Source of the DNA: Nonomuraea pusilla
Lineage (GTDB): Bacteria; Actinomycetota; Actinomycetes; Streptosporangiales; Streptosporangiaceae
Direction of reading: 5' to 3'
Assembly: GCF_900109355.1 (NCBI RefSeq)
Contig: NZ_FOBF01000018.1
Span: 62,001 to 126,000 of the forward strand
Length of the DNA stretch: 64,000 bases
Shown in pieces: positions 1 through 8,568 of this stretch. The first letter of the stretch is position 1, and each line of letters starts with the position of its first letter. The translations under genes were made by a program, and so were the position numbers. The notes below the pieces were generated by a model. It saw only the letters and a list, made by a program, of their open reading frames with translations, was not told the DNA's origin and did not search any database.

Positions 1-2709
1 GGTGAACGTGCCGCGCCGGGAGTCCTGGCCGACGAGCCTGACCGGGTGGCCGTCGATGAGCAGCGAGCCGAAGGCGAGGGTCTCGCCCATGGCCCAGTCG
101 ATGGAGTCCTGCTCGACCATCTGGCCGCGGCGCTGCAGCACGGGCGCCAGGCGCGGGTGCGGCGTGAAGCCGTCGGGCAGGTTGAGCTGGGTGTCGACGA
201 TGCGCTTGAGCGTCTCGTCGGTGATGGCCGTGGGCGTGCTGTCGTGCGACCACTTGACGACCTCGGTGTGCGGCACGCGCATCGCGCCCGCCTCCAGCGG
301 CTTCTTGGCCGCCTCGCGCACCTCGGTGAACGCCTGCTCCAGCTTGGCCTGGTAGTCGCGCAGCGCCGACTCGGCCTCCTCGACCGTGATGTCGCCACGG
401 CCGATCAGCGCCTCGGTGTAGAGCTTGCGCGTGGAGCGCTTGGCGTCGATCAGGTCGTACATCAGCGGCTGGGTGAAGGCGGGGTTGTCGCCCTCGTTGT
501 GGCCGCGGCGGCGGTAGCAGATGAGGTCGATGACGACGTCCTTGCGGAACGCCTGGCGGTACTCGTAGGCGAGCTTGCCGACGCGGACCACGGCCTCGGG
601 GTCGTCGCCGTTGACGTGGAAGATCGGCGCCTGGATCATCCGCGCGACGTCGGTGGCGTACACCGACGAACGGGACGAGGCGGGCGAGGTGGTGAAGCCG
701 ACCTGGTTGTTGACCACGACGTGGACGGTGCCGCCGGTGCGGTAGCCGCGCAGCTGCGACAGGTTGAGCGTCTCGGCAACGACGCCCTGGCCGGCGAAGG
801 CCGCGTCGCCGTGGATCAGCACGGGAAGGACGGTGAAGCCCTCCTCGCCGCGCTCCAGGAGGTCCTGCTTGGCGCGGACGACGCCTTCGAGGACGGGGTC
901 GACCGCTTCGAGGTGCGACGGGTTGGCGACCACGGACGCGGTGATGGTGGTGCCGCTCGGCGCGGTGAACGTGCCCGACGCGCCGAGGTGGTACTTCACG
1001 TCGCCGGAGCCGTGCGCCGTGCGCGGGTCGATGTTGCCCTCGAACTCGCCGAAGATCTGCGCGTACGACTTGCCGACGATGTTGGCGAGCACGTTGAGCC
1101 GGCCGCGGTGCGCCATGCCGATGACGACCTCGTCGAGGTGCTCGTCGGCGGCGCTGCTGATCACGGAGTCGAGCAGCGGGATGAGGGACTCGCCGCCCTC
1201 CAGGGAGAAGCGCTTCTGGCCGACGAACTTCGTCTGCAGGAACGTCTCGAACGCCTCGGCCGTGTTGAGCCTGCTCAGGATGTTGAGCTGCTCGTCGCGG
1301 GCGGGGGAGGCGTGCGGCTTCTCCACCCGCGCCTGGATCCAGGCCCGCTCCTCGGGGTTCTGGATGTGCATGTACTCGATGCCGACGGTGCGGCAGTACG
1401 AGTCGCGCAGCACGCCGAGGATCTCGCGCAGCCTCATCAGCGCGCGCCCGCCGAAGCCGCCGGTGGCGAACTCGCGCTCGAGGTCCCAGAGGGTCAGGCC
1501 GTGGGACTGGATGTCGAGGTCGGGGTGCTTGCGCTGCTTGTACTCGAGCGGGTCGGTCTCGGCCATGAGGTGGCCGCGGACCCGGTAGGCGTGGATGAGC
1601 TCGATCACGCGGGCCGACTTGGCCACGTCGTCGTCGTGGGTGGCCGAGATGTCCTGGACCCAGCGGACCGGCTCGTACGGGATCCGCAGCGCCTCGAAGA
1701 TCTCGTCGTAGAAGCCGTCCTCGCCGAGCAGCAGCCGGTGGATCTGGCGCAGGAAGTCGCCCGACTGGGCGCCCTGGATGATCCGGTGGTCGTAGGTGCT
1801 GGTCAGCGTCATGACCTTGGACACGGCCAGGCGCGACAGGGTCTCCGGGGCCGCCCCCTGGTACTCGGCCGGGTACTCCATCGCGCCGACGCCGATGATG
1901 GTGCCCTGGCCGGGCATGAGCCGCGGCACGGAGTGGACGGTGCCGATCGTGCCGGGGTTGGTGAGGGAGATGGTGGTGCCGGCGAAGTCGTCGACGCCCA
2001 GCTTGCCCGCGCGTGCCTTGCGGACGACGTCCTCGTACGCCATCCAGAACTGGCGGAAGTCCATCTCCTCGGCGCCCTTGATGGACGGCACGAGGAGCTG
2101 GCGGTCGCCGTTGCTCTTCTGGACGTCGATGGCGAGGCCGAAGCCGACGTGCTCGGGCTTGACGAGGGTCGGCTTGCCGTCGATCTCCGCGTAGGAGTAG
2201 TTCATCTCCGGCATCGCCTTCAGCGCCTTGACGATGGCGAAGCCGATCAAGTGCGTGAAGGAGACCTTGCCGCCGCGCCCCCGCTTGAGGTGATTGTTGA
2301 TCACGATGCGGTTGTCGATGAGCAGCTTGGCCGGGATGGCGCGGACGCTGGTGGCGGTGGGGACCGCCAGGGACAGGTCCATGTTGGAGGCCGTGCGGGC
2401 CGCGGCGCCGCGCAGCCTGACCTCCTCGGCGCCCTTGGGCACCGGGGTGGCGGGCTGCTTCGGCTTCTCGGCCTCGGGCGCCTTCGGCGCCGCCTTGGTC
2501 GGAGGCGGGGCGGTCACAGTGCCGTTCCCCGCCTCTCTGGCCGGGGTACGGCCCGGTCCGTAGTCAGGGTTGTAGTCAGCGAAGAAGTTCCACCAAGCCT
2601 TGTCAACAGACTCGGGGTCTTGGAGGTACTTCTGGTACAGCTCGTCGACAAGCCACTCGTTCTGACCAAAGCTTGCCAGCGGGTTTGTCCGCGACGACTC
2701 AGACGACAC
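1..2709 (-). CDS. kgd: Multifunctional 2-oxoglutarate decarboxylase/dehydrogenase E1-E2 (partial, C-terminus missing)
   Basis: TCA-cycle enzyme that decarboxylates 2-oxoglutarate with thiamine diphosphate and can feed succinyl transfer. 903 codons are visible from a GTG start preceded by GGAAGAGGG; about 300 C-terminal residues of this roughly 1,230-residue family lie beyond the left edge. Visible parts: the N-terminal segment with NEWLVDELY and WWNFFADY (residues 17-46), a Pro/Ala/Lys linker, an E2-like acyltransferase domain (about 95-330) ending in DHRIIQG near residue 307, then the E1 domain with GMAHRGRLN near 530 and the thiamine-binding HGDAAF...NNQVGF stretch near 635-665. The fused E2-E1 layout is characteristic of actinobacterial Kgd rather than of plain SucA. 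Its promoter must lie in the 2710-2915 gap. Family assignment is very secure. Confidence 0.97.
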   Translation of the reverse strand, partial: MSSESSRTNPLASFGQNEWLVDELYQKYLQDPESVDKAWWNFFADYNPDYGPGRTPAREAGNGTVTAPPPTKAAPKAPEAEKPKQPATPVPKGAEEVRLRGAAARTASNMDLSLAVPTATSVRAIPAKLLIDNRIVINNHLKRGRGGKVSFTHLIGFAIVKALKAMPEMNYSYAEIDGKPTLVKPEHVGFGLAIDVQKSNGDRQLLVPSIKGAEEMDFRQFWMAYEDVVRKARAGKLGVDDFAGTTISLTNPGTIGTVHSVPRLMPGQGTIIGVGAMEYPAEYQGAAPETLSRLAVSKVMTLTSTYDHRIIQGAQSGDFLRQIHRLLLGEDGFYDEIFEALRIPYEPVRWVQDISATHDDDVAKSARVIELIHAYRVRGHLMAETDPLEYKQRKHPDLDIQSHGLTLWDLEREFATGGFGGRALMRLREILGVLRDSYCRTVGIEYMHIQNPEERAWIQARVEKPHASPARDEQLNILSRLNTAEAFETFLQTKFVGQKRFSLEGGESLIPLLDSVISSAADEHLDEVVIGMAHRGRLNVLANIVGKSYAQIFGEFEGNIDPRTAHGSGDVKYHLGASGTFTAPSGTTITASVVANPSHLEAVDPVLEGVVRAKQDLLERGEEGFTVLPVLIHGDAAFAGQGVVAETLNLSQLRGYRTGGTVHVVVNNQVGFTTSPASSRSSVYATDVARMIQAPIFHVNGDDPEAVVRVGKLAYEYRQAFRKDVVIDLICYRRRGHNEGDNPAFTQPLMYDLIDAKRSTRKLYTEALIGRGDITVEEAESALRDYQAKLEQAFTEVREAAKKPLEAGAMRVPHTEVVKWSHDSTPTAITDETLKRIVDTQLNLPDGFTPHPRLAPVLQRRGQMVEQDSIDWAMGETLAFGSLLIDGHPVRLVGQDSRRGTFT

Positions 2710-2915
2710 GGCGGAAATCGCCCTCTTCCGCAGATCGGCGTTGATGTTAAGAGAACCTGTCCAAGGCTACTCGCCTGGACCGGCGGCGCGTGCCCGTGTG
2801 GGCGTGCCGCCTTGAACGATCCTCTCAGGAGACTCCAAAGAGGTCACGTCCCCCTAGTCAATCCAGGTGGTCACCCTCATTATTACTGTTTGATATCAAC
2901 ACCGGGGGCGGAGGT
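2710..2915. other. Intergenic region upstream of kgd
   Basis: 206 bases between the kgd start and the stop of the next minus-strand gene. It is AT-richer than its surroundings and must hold the kgd promoter and leader. A perfect 10-bp palindrome TTGATATCAA lies at 2890-2899, close to the stop of the upstream gene. No convincing -10/-35 pair, riboswitch or small gene is visible. Confidence 0.5.
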
Positions 2916-3560
2916 TTATTTCCCGGAAGCGATCACTCGGGTGGCGATCCTGACGTCCGGCGAGAGCCGTGTCAGCAGGTCGGCGAGCTCCTCTCCGGCC
3001 TCCTTCAGCTCCTCCAGCGTCATCGGCTCCAGCCGCTCCAGCAGGAACAGGGCGTTGACCGTCTCCTCGGTGAGCCGGGTGCGCGCCACCTGGCGCCAGT
3101 TCCAGCGGCGGCAGGTGACGCCGGTGTCGTCGCGCCAGATCACCTCGCCGGGCTCGGGCGTGCCGAGCGCCTCCTCGGACGCCTCGTCGCCGGCGGCGCG
3201 CACGAGCCTGGCCGGGCCGTCGTAGCGGTCGAGGTCCTCGCCGCCGATGGGCAGGGCGTGCCTGACGCTGACCGTGTTGTAGGCGTCGACGACCAGGTTG
3301 ATCTCCGGCAGGGGCATGCGGCGGGTGAGTGCGTCGACGGAGGGGCGGGTGCGCTGGGGTTTGGCGCCGAAGCCGCGATAGGCGTCCTTCCACGCGTCGA
3401 TCTTCTCGGGCTGCGGCTCGCACGCGGAGGCGGCGGCCAGCCAGGCGCGGGAGCGGTCGTCGGTGGGGCCGTTGGTGAGGCCGTGCGCGGTCATGGCGAG
3501 CACCGCGAAGTCGGGGCGCAGGTCGAAGACGGCGTCGTCCACCCGGATCTCGTCGAGCAT
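2916..3560 (-). CDS. B3/4 domain-containing protein (PheRS-beta B3/4-like)
   Basis: A 214-residue protein resembling the stand-alone B3/4 domain found in the beta subunit of phenylalanyl-tRNA synthetase. Such proteins are thought to bind RNA or to edit mischarged tRNA, but the role of this subfamily is not established. Family-like segments include LPEINLVVDAYNTVSVRHALPIGGEDLDRYDG split over residues 105-135, and WNWRQVARTRLTE near 168. There is no signal peptide or membrane segment. It is divergent from the ArsR-like gene at 3635, with 74 bases between the starts, so the tandem repeats in that gap could serve both promoters. Start ATG at 3560. Confidence 0.75.
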   Translation of the reverse strand: MLDEIRVDDAVFDLRPDFAVLAMTAHGLTNGPTDDRSRAWLAAASACEPQPEKIDAWKDAYRGFGAKPQRTRPSVDALTRRMPLPEINLVVDAYNTVSVRHALPIGGEDLDRYDGPARLVRAAGDEASEEALGTPEPGEVIWRDDTGVTCRRWNWRQVARTRLTEETVNALFLLERLEPMTLEELKEAGEELADLLTRLSPDVRIATRVIASGK

Positions 3561-3588
3561 CCACCCAGTCTACGAGGCGGGGAGAATC

Positions 3589-3616
3589 GCAAAATTCCCT
3601 TTGCAAAATTCCCCTT
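3589..3616. promoter_or_regulatory. Two contiguous 14-bp direct repeats (putative ArsR-type operator)
   Basis: GCAAAATTCCCTTT (3589-3602) is followed directly by GCAAAATTCCCCTT (3603-3616), two copies differing at one base in an otherwise GC-rich region. They sit between divergent genes. A possible -35 TTGCAA (3601-3606) lies inside the second copy and a weak -10 TACCGT at 3623-3628 would put transcription start at or next to the ATG at 3635. Autoregulation by the 3635 regulator is inferred. Confidence 0.55.
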
Positions 3617-3634
3617 GCGGTCTACCGTGAAGGG

Positions 3635-4219
3635 ATGGAGGAAGCGTTCAAGATCGACGATCCGCGGCTGCTGAAGGTCGTCGCGCACCCGCTGCGCGTG
3701 CGCCTGCTCGGCCGGCTCAGGGCGCAGGGCCCGGCCACGGCCAGCGAGCTGGGCCGCGCGGTGGGCGAGAGCTCCGGCCTGACCAGCTACCACCTGCGCG
3801 AGCTGGCCAAGCACGGCTTCATCGAGGAGGACCCCGAGCAGCGCGACGGGCGCGAGCGGCGCTGGCGCGCCCGCCACCGCTACACCTCGTGGGACAACCT
3901 GACCCTCGCCGCCTCGCCCGAGGGGCGTGAGGTGCTGAAGGTCATGCACCTGCGCCAGGTGGAGGCCGTCGCGCGCTCCGTCGAGGCGTTCGACGAGAGC
4001 GAGTGGCCGCGCGAGGTGGTCGACGCCGTCGGCATGAGCGACCACCTGGTCATGCTGCCGCCCGAGGGGGTGCGCGAGCTCCAGGAGCGCGCCGACGACC
4101 TCGTACGGGAGCTCGCCGCCCGCTACGCCGGCGCGGACGGCGCCGAGCAGTACCACGTCTGGGCCGGCGCCTTCCCGTACCCGAAGCACCCTGACCACCC
4201 GCAGAAGGAGGAGCAGTGA
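3635..4219 (+). CDS. Winged-helix (ArsR-like) transcriptional regulator
   Basis: 194-residue regulator with an N-terminal winged helix-turn-helix (residues about 8-80): a LLKVVAHPLRVRLLGRL helix, then SELGRAVGESSGLTSYHLREL as recognition helix and RDGRERRWRARH as wing. The remainder (about 85-194) is a helical extension found in the HTH_20 type and probably forms the dimer and effector part. No metal-binding Cys pair is visible, so metal sensing is unlikely. The stop overlaps the GTG start of the MFS exporter (GTGA), so the two form one operon, the usual regulator-plus-efflux arrangement. No Shine-Dalgarno at good spacing is seen; the transcript may be leaderless. Confidence 0.85.
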   Translation: MEEAFKIDDPRLLKVVAHPLRVRLLGRLRAQGPATASELGRAVGESSGLTSYHLRELAKHGFIEEDPEQRDGRERRWRARHRYTSWDNLTLAASPEGREVLKVMHLRQVEAVARSVEAFDESEWPREVVDAVGMSDHLVMLPPEGVRELQERADDLVRELAARYAGADGAEQYHVWAGAFPYPKHPDHPQKEEQ

Positions 4220-5562
4220 CCGCGCGCTCGGCGTTACGCCGCTACCTGCTCGTCAGCTTCCTGACCTGGCTGCCGCTGGGGCTGATGATGGCCGTGATGG
4301 TGCTGCTGATGACGCAGCGGGGCCTCAGCCTGGCCCAGGTCGGCCTGTGCGTGACCCTGTTCTCCGCCGTGACCCTCTGCCTGGAGCTGCCGACGGGCGG
4401 GCTCGCCGACGTCGCGGGCCGCAGGACCGTGCTCGCCGTCTCCGCCGGGTTCCTCGCGGCGGCGCTGGCGCTGATGAGCGTGGCGCAGACGGTGTGGGCG
4501 TTCGCCGGCGTCGCCGTGCTGAAGGGGGTGGCCAGGGCGCTGTCCACCGGGCCCGCCACCTCCTGGTACGTCGACACGCTGCACGCGATCGAGGGGCCCG
4601 ACGCCGATCTCAAGCCCGGCCTGGCCAGGGGCGGGGCGATGGAGTCGGCGTCGCTGTGCGTCGGCGTGCTGGTGGGCGGGGTGCTGCCGCTGGTCGCGCC
4701 CGGCGGGCCGGTGCCGCCGCTCGCGTTCTCGCCGGCGCTGGGAGCGGTTGCGGCGGTCGCGCTGCTGGTCGTCACCGTCTTCGCCCTCCCCGAGCCGGGC
4801 GGACGGCGTCCCGCGGGAGCGCGGCGCGGGGTGGTGGCCGGGCTGCTCAGGGACGTGCCCGCCACCGTGACGGCGGGCCTGCGGCTCGTGGGGGGCCGTC
4901 CCGCGCTGCGGCGCCTGATGCTGGCGTCCGCCGCCTCGGGGGTGGTGCTGTGCGTGATCGAGCTGCTCACACCCGGGCGCCTCGCCGAACTGGCGGGGAC
5001 GGCCGAGGAGGGCAGCCTGGCCTACTCGGTCGTGGCGGCGCTCGGGTTCGCGGGGAGCGCGGCGGGCAGCGCCCTGGCCCCTCGTGTCGCCCGCCTCGCC
5101 GCTCCCGCCGCCGCGGCCTCGGCCCGGGGGTCGGTGCGCGGCGCCGTCGTGGGCGTGGTGGTGGCGGCGTCCTCGCTGGGGGCGCTGGCCGCGACGGCGG
5201 GGCTCGGGGGCGCGGCCGGGCTGGCCGGCGCGGGGATCGCGTACGTCGTGCTGTTCATGGGGCTCGCGGTGGCGGCGGTGCTGTGCCAGGAGATGACGCA
5301 CCGGGCGGTCACCGCCGCGCAGCGCACCACCGTCACCTCGACCTCGTCGCTCGCCCTGCAGTCGGGCGCCATCGCGGCGAACCTGGGGTTCGGCGCGCTC
5401 GCCACGCAGGCGGGAACGGCCGTCGCGTGGGGGGCCGCCGCGGTGCTGGCGCTGGCCTCGGCGCTGCTGTTCGTGCGGATGCCGGCGCCGGCTCGGGAGC
5501 CGGCGCCGGTCAGAGCGTCCAGTCCAGATCCGGTCCGACCGGGACGATCCGGCTCGGATTGA
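4216..5562 (+). CDS. MFS transporter
   Basis: 448-residue major facilitator superfamily protein with about twelve hydrophobic segments, for example LVSFLTWLPLGLMMAVMVLL (residues 11-30). The loop GGLADVAGRRTVL (about 61-73) corresponds to the MFS motif A region between helices 2 and 3. GTG start overlaps the regulator stop and has AAGGAGGAG upstream. Probably an exporter controlled by the upstream ArsR-like protein; the substrate cannot be told. The last 17 codons overlap the 3' end of the convergent glutathione-transferase-like gene by 53 bases, and the tail (Pro/Ser/Arg-rich) is not membrane sequence. Confidence 0.88.
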   Translation: MTARSALRRYLLVSFLTWLPLGLMMAVMVLLMTQRGLSLAQVGLCVTLFSAVTLCLELPTGGLADVAGRRTVLAVSAGFLAAALALMSVAQTVWAFAGVAVLKGVARALSTGPATSWYVDTLHAIEGPDADLKPGLARGGAMESASLCVGVLVGGVLPLVAPGGPVPPLAFSPALGAVAAVALLVVTVFALPEPGGRRPAGARRGVVAGLLRDVPATVTAGLRLVGGRPALRRLMLASAASGVVLCVIELLTPGRLAELAGTAEEGSLAYSVVAALGFAGSAAGSALAPRVARLAAPAAAASARGSVRGAVVGVVVAASSLGALAATAGLGGAAGLAGAGIAYVVLFMGLAVAAVLCQEMTHRAVTAAQRTTVTSTSSLALQSGAIAANLGFGALATQAGTAVAWGAAAVLALASALLFVRMPAPAREPAPVRASSPDPVRPGRSGSD

Positions 5563-6358
5563 GGTCGGTCTGGGTCATGTAGTAGTGCCGCTTGATGTGG
5601 TCGAAGTCCGTGGTGTCGCGGAAGGCCGGGATGGCGTACAGCCGGCGGGCGTAGGCCCACAGGGCCGGGTAGTCGGTCAGCCGCCGCACCGAGCACTTGA
5701 AGTGGCTGTAGTAGACGGTGTCGAACCTGGCCAGGGTGGTGTAGAGGCGGACGTCGCTCTCGGTGAGCGTGGAGCCGAAGAGGAACTCCGACCGCGACAG
5801 CCGCACCTCCAGCGAGTCGAGCGTGGAGAAGACCCTGGCCACCGCCTCCTCGTACGCCTGCTGGCCGCGCGCGAAGCCGGCCTCGTACACGGCGTTGTTG
5901 AGCCCGTGGTAGAGGCGGTCGTTCATGATGTCGATGTCGGGGCGCAGGCGCTCGGGGTAGAGGTCGGGCGAGGCGCCCCAGGTGGTCTCCAGGTCGAGGG
6001 TGATGCGCGGGAAGTCGTTGGTGACGATGCGGCCCTCGCGGGTGTCCCAGACGCAGGGGACGGTGTAGCGGCCCTGGTAGCCGGGGTCGGTGGCGTGGTA
6101 GAGCTCCGACAGGTACTCGGGGTCTCCGCCGGGGACGCGCCAGCCCTTCTCGTCGCGGATCGGGTCGACGATGACGACGTCGAGGACGTCCTCCAGGCGC
6201 AGGAGCGCGCGGACGATGAGGACGCGCTGCGCCCAGGGGCAGGCGTAGGAGGCGTACAGCCGGTAGCGGCCCGGCTCCGGCGGGCCGAGCGGGTCGGTGA
6301 AGCGGTTGGGCTGCCGGACGAAACGGCCGTCGTCGGCGATCTCGCGTGCCAGCTTCAT
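5510..6358 (-). CDS. Glutathione S-transferase family protein, Xi class (glutathionyl-hydroquinone reductase-like)
   Basis: 282-residue cytosolic protein with the Xi-class hallmark SYACPWAQR near residues 37-45, where the Cys is the catalytic residue in glutathionyl-hydroquinone reductases (YqjG/ECM4). It then has TVPCVWDT and a C-terminal helical domain with FLFGSTLTESDVRLY. The Xi family reduces glutathionyl-hydroquinones. Actinomycetes usually make mycothiol, not glutathione, so the physiological thiol here is uncertain. Divergent from the MBL hydrolase at 6414, with a pair of direct repeats in the 55-base gap. The 3' end overlaps the MFS gene on the other strand. Confidence 0.88.
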   Translation of the reverse strand: MKLAREIADDGRFVRQPNRFTDPLGPPEPGRYRLYASYACPWAQRVLIVRALLRLEDVLDVVIVDPIRDEKGWRVPGGDPEYLSELYHATDPGYQGRYTVPCVWDTREGRIVTNDFPRITLDLETTWGASPDLYPERLRPDIDIMNDRLYHGLNNAVYEAGFARGQQAYEEAVARVFSTLDSLEVRLSRSEFLFGSTLTESDVRLYTTLARFDTVYYSHFKCSVRRLTDYPALWAYARRLYAIPAFRDTTDFDHIKRHYYMTQTDLNPSRIVPVGPDLDWTL

Positions 6359-6366
6359 GGTCCTAG

Positions 6367-6400
6367 TAGAACACGATTCGGGAATAGAACTTCATTCGGG
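6367..6400. promoter_or_regulatory. Two 16-bp direct repeats in a divergent promoter (putative operator)
   Basis: TAGAACACGATTCGGG (6367-6382) and TAGAACTTCATTCGGG (6385-6400) are repeated with an 18-bp period, and a third partial copy AGAATCGGG follows at 6402. The left half TAGAAC equals one arm of the KstR-type box found elsewhere, but the right arm does not match. Probably a regulator site for the divergent 6358 and 6414 genes; no regulator can be named. Confidence 0.45.
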
Positions 6401-6413
6401 CAGAATCGGGTCC

Positions 6414-7475
6414 ATGGCGAAGTTCGTGGTGACCCCATCCAGCCAGGCGCAGCGCGACGCCTGGACCGGCGGCGGCTTTCCCGAGGTGGAACGGGTGCGG
6501 CCGGGGCTGTGGTCCGTGCCGGTGCCGATCCCGATCAACCCCCTCCGCTACGTCCTCGTGTACGTGCTGGAGCTGACCGACGGCGTGGCGATCGTCGACG
6601 CCGGGTGGAACACCGACGAGGCGTACGACGCGCTCGTGGCGGGGCTGCGCGTCGCCGGGTACGAGATCACCGACGTGAAGGGCGTGCTCGTCACCCACAT
6701 CCATCCCGACCACTACGGGCTGGCCGGGCGGGTGCGCGAGGCGTCCGGGGCCTGGATCGCCCTGCACCCGGCCGACGCCGCGCTCGTCGGCGAGCGCTAC
6801 GACGACGCCGCGATCGACTCGCTCGTCGCCCGCGAGCGCGAGCTGCTGCTGCGCTCCGGCGTCCCGCGGGCGACGCTCGACGAGCTGGCGGGCGCGTCGA
6901 TGGCGATCAGGCACATGGTGGCCGTGGCCAAGCCGGACCGCCTGGTCGAGGACGGCGAGGCGCTGGGCCTGCCCGGCTGGGACCTGCGCGCCCTGTGGAC
7001 GCCCGGCCACTCGCCCGGCCACCTGTGCTTCGTGTCGCCGTCGCGCAGGCTGCTGTTCTCCGGCGACCACGTCCTGGCCAGGATCACGCCGATCGTGGCG
7101 GTGCACCCGCAGTCGGGGCCCAACCCGCTGGCCGACTACCTCGACGCGCTGGCCGCCGTGCGCGAGCTCGACGTGGACGAGGTCCTGCCCGCCCACGAGT
7201 ACCGCTTCCTGGAGCTGGCCGAGCGGGTGCACCACGTCATGGCGCACCACGACGAGCGGCTGGCCGAGATCGAGGCCGTCGTCGCCGCCGGACCGGGCGT
7301 CACCTGCTGGGCCGTCGCCACCCGCCTGACCTGGTCGCGGCCGTGGGAGACGATCGCGCCCTTCATGCGCCGCGCCGCCACCAACGAGACGCTCGCCCAC
7401 CTGGTGTGGCTGGAGGCGCGGGGGCGGGTCAGGCGGGAGGGCGGCGTGCCCGAGCTCTGGCATCCGGCCGGGTGA
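6414..7475 (+). CDS. MBL-fold metallo-hydrolase, LACTB2-like architecture
   Basis: 353-residue metallo-beta-lactamase-fold hydrolase. The zinc motif THIHPDH is near residue 92, further ligands are in TPGHSPGH near 198 and SGDHVL near 219, and PAHEYRF is near 260. The C-terminal third (WAVATRLTWSRPW...) is a winged-helix-like domain as in LACTB2. Substrate unknown; hydrolysis of a thioester, ester or lactone would fit the fold. It is clearly a paralogue of the hydrolase at 41509, which is co-transcribed with fadA5, and it lies 78 bases before an Hsd4A-like dehydrogenase. That suggests a role in acyl-CoA or steroid side-chain metabolism (inference). Start ATG chosen because the N-terminus matches the paralogue from there. 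Confidence 0.88.
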   Translation: MAKFVVTPSSQAQRDAWTGGGFPEVERVRPGLWSVPVPIPINPLRYVLVYVLELTDGVAIVDAGWNTDEAYDALVAGLRVAGYEITDVKGVLVTHIHPDHYGLAGRVREASGAWIALHPADAALVGERYDDAAIDSLVARERELLLRSGVPRATLDELAGASMAIRHMVAVAKPDRLVEDGEALGLPGWDLRALWTPGHSPGHLCFVSPSRRLLFSGDHVLARITPIVAVHPQSGPNPLADYLDALAAVRELDVDEVLPAHEYRFLELAERVHHVMAHHDERLAEIEAVVAAGPGVTCWAVATRLTWSRPWETIAPFMRRAATNETLAHLVWLEARGRVRREGGVPELWHPAG

Positions 7476-7485
7476 CGCGCGTCAC
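7472..7485. promoter_or_regulatory. 14-bp perfect palindrome upstream of the hsd4A-like gene
   Basis: GTGACGCGCGTCAC is self-complementary, covers the stop codon of the MBL gene and lies 68 bases before the dehydrogenase start. Its position suits an operator. No matching second copy was noticed in the window. Confidence 0.35.
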
Positions 7486-7553
7486 GCTTGACGGGCGCCC
7501 CGCGGGTTATGGTGCTCATACCAGAATGTTGTTCTCCTGTGCTGGAGGGTTCG

Positions 7554-8426
7554 ATGCTTCGGTTCGATGACAGGGTCGCGATCGTCACGGGGGCCGGGCA
7601 CGGCCTCGGCAGGTCCCACGCGCTCCTCCTCGCCGAGCGGGGGGCCAAGGTCGTCGTCAACGACCTCGGCGGCGCGCTCGACGGCACCGGCGCGTCCGCC
7701 GGGCCCGCCGCCGAGGTCGTCGAGCTCATCACCAAGAACGGCGGCCAGGCCGTCGCCAGCACCGACGACGTCGCCACGCCCGAGGGCGCGCGGGCCATCG
7801 TCAGGTCCGCGATCGACGCGTTCGGCAGGCTCGACATCGTCGTCAACAACGCCGGCATCCTGCGCGACAAGTCGTTCGGCAAGATGACGGTCGAGGACTT
7901 CGACGCGGTGATCGCGGTGCACGTACGCGGCTCGTACCTGGTCAGCCAGGCCGCCTACCCGTACATGAAGGAGGCGGGCTACGGGCGCGTCGTCAACACC
8001 TCCAGCCCCGCCGGGCTGTTCGGCAACTTCGGCCAGGCCAACTACTCCACCGCCAAGATGGGCCTCGTCGGCCTCACCAAGACCATCGCCGTCGAGGGCG
8101 CGCGCAACGGCATCAGGGCCAACGCCATCGCCCCCATCGCCTGGACGCGCATGACGGAGGCGCTGCTGCCCGCCGAGTTCGAGCAGAAGTTCACGCCGGA
8201 ACGGGTCAGCGCGCTCGTCGCCTACCTCGTCCACGACTCGTGCGAGGTCAGCGGCGAGGTGTTCAGCGTGGGCGGCGGCCGGGTGGCGCGCGTGTTCGTG
8301 GCCGAGGGGCCGGGCTGGAAGACCGACGACCTGACGCCCGAGGCGCTCGCCATGAACTGGGAGTCGGTCATGGCCGAGCAGCCGTACGTCCTCACCGCGT
8401 CCGACTCCATGAAGGCCATGCTCTGA
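7554..8426 (+). CDS. hsd4A: SDR-family dehydrogenase, Hsd4A/MFE-2 type (3-hydroxyacyl-CoA / 17-beta-hydroxysteroid dehydrogenase)
   Basis: 290-residue short-chain dehydrogenase. It has TGAGHGLGRSH (residues 12-22), the MFE-2 hallmark VVNDLGG (about 37-43), NNAGILRD (about 101-108), catalytic Ser in NTSSPAG and YSTAK (YxxxK, about 164-168), and a C-terminal stretch beyond the Rossmann fold. The subgroup includes peroxisomal multifunctional enzyme 2 and mycobacterial Hsd4A, which acts on beta-oxidation intermediates of the cholesterol side chain. ATG chosen with GGAGGG five bases upstream. A strong terminator follows. The specific steroid role is an inference from the subfamily and from the steroid locus in this window. 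Confidence 0.75.
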   Translation: MLRFDDRVAIVTGAGHGLGRSHALLLAERGAKVVVNDLGGALDGTGASAGPAAEVVELITKNGGQAVASTDDVATPEGARAIVRSAIDAFGRLDIVVNNAGILRDKSFGKMTVEDFDAVIAVHVRGSYLVSQAAYPYMKEAGYGRVVNTSSPAGLFGNFGQANYSTAKMGLVGLTKTIAVEGARNGIRANAIAPIAWTRMTEALLPAEFEQKFTPERVSALVAYLVHDSCEVSGEVFSVGGGRVARVFVAEGPGWKTDDLTPEALAMNWESVMAEQPYVLTASDSMKAML

Positions 8427-8444
8427 CCTTTCCCGAGCATCGAG

Positions 8445-8482
8445 ACACCGCCCCGGCAGCCGTACGGGGCGGTGTCTTTTTG
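8445..8482 (+). terminator. Rho-independent terminator after the hsd4A-like gene
   Basis: Perfect 11-bp stem GACACCGCCCC / GGGGCGGTGTC with an 11-base loop, followed by five T residues, 19 bases after the stop codon. Confidence 0.92.
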
Positions 8483-8568
8483 TGCCTGACGTGCGGACAT
8501 ATCCCGAGGACCGGCGATCTTTGTTCGTCGATCGGCGAAAGTGGCGGAAGTTCGGGCGATTCTCACTC

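Noticed and set aside
46..3225. Plus-strand open frame of 1,059 codons antisense to kgd
   Set aside because: High-GC shadow of the kgd coding strand; Arg/Val/Gly/Asp-rich with no domain, while the minus strand reads a complete conserved enzyme.
7521..7536. GAATGTTGTTC before hsd4A, also at 17377, as a KstR operator
   Set aside because: Spacing and core do not fit AACnnGTT; left arm is ATG in place of AAC. The shared 11-mer may still mean something, but the evidence is too thin.
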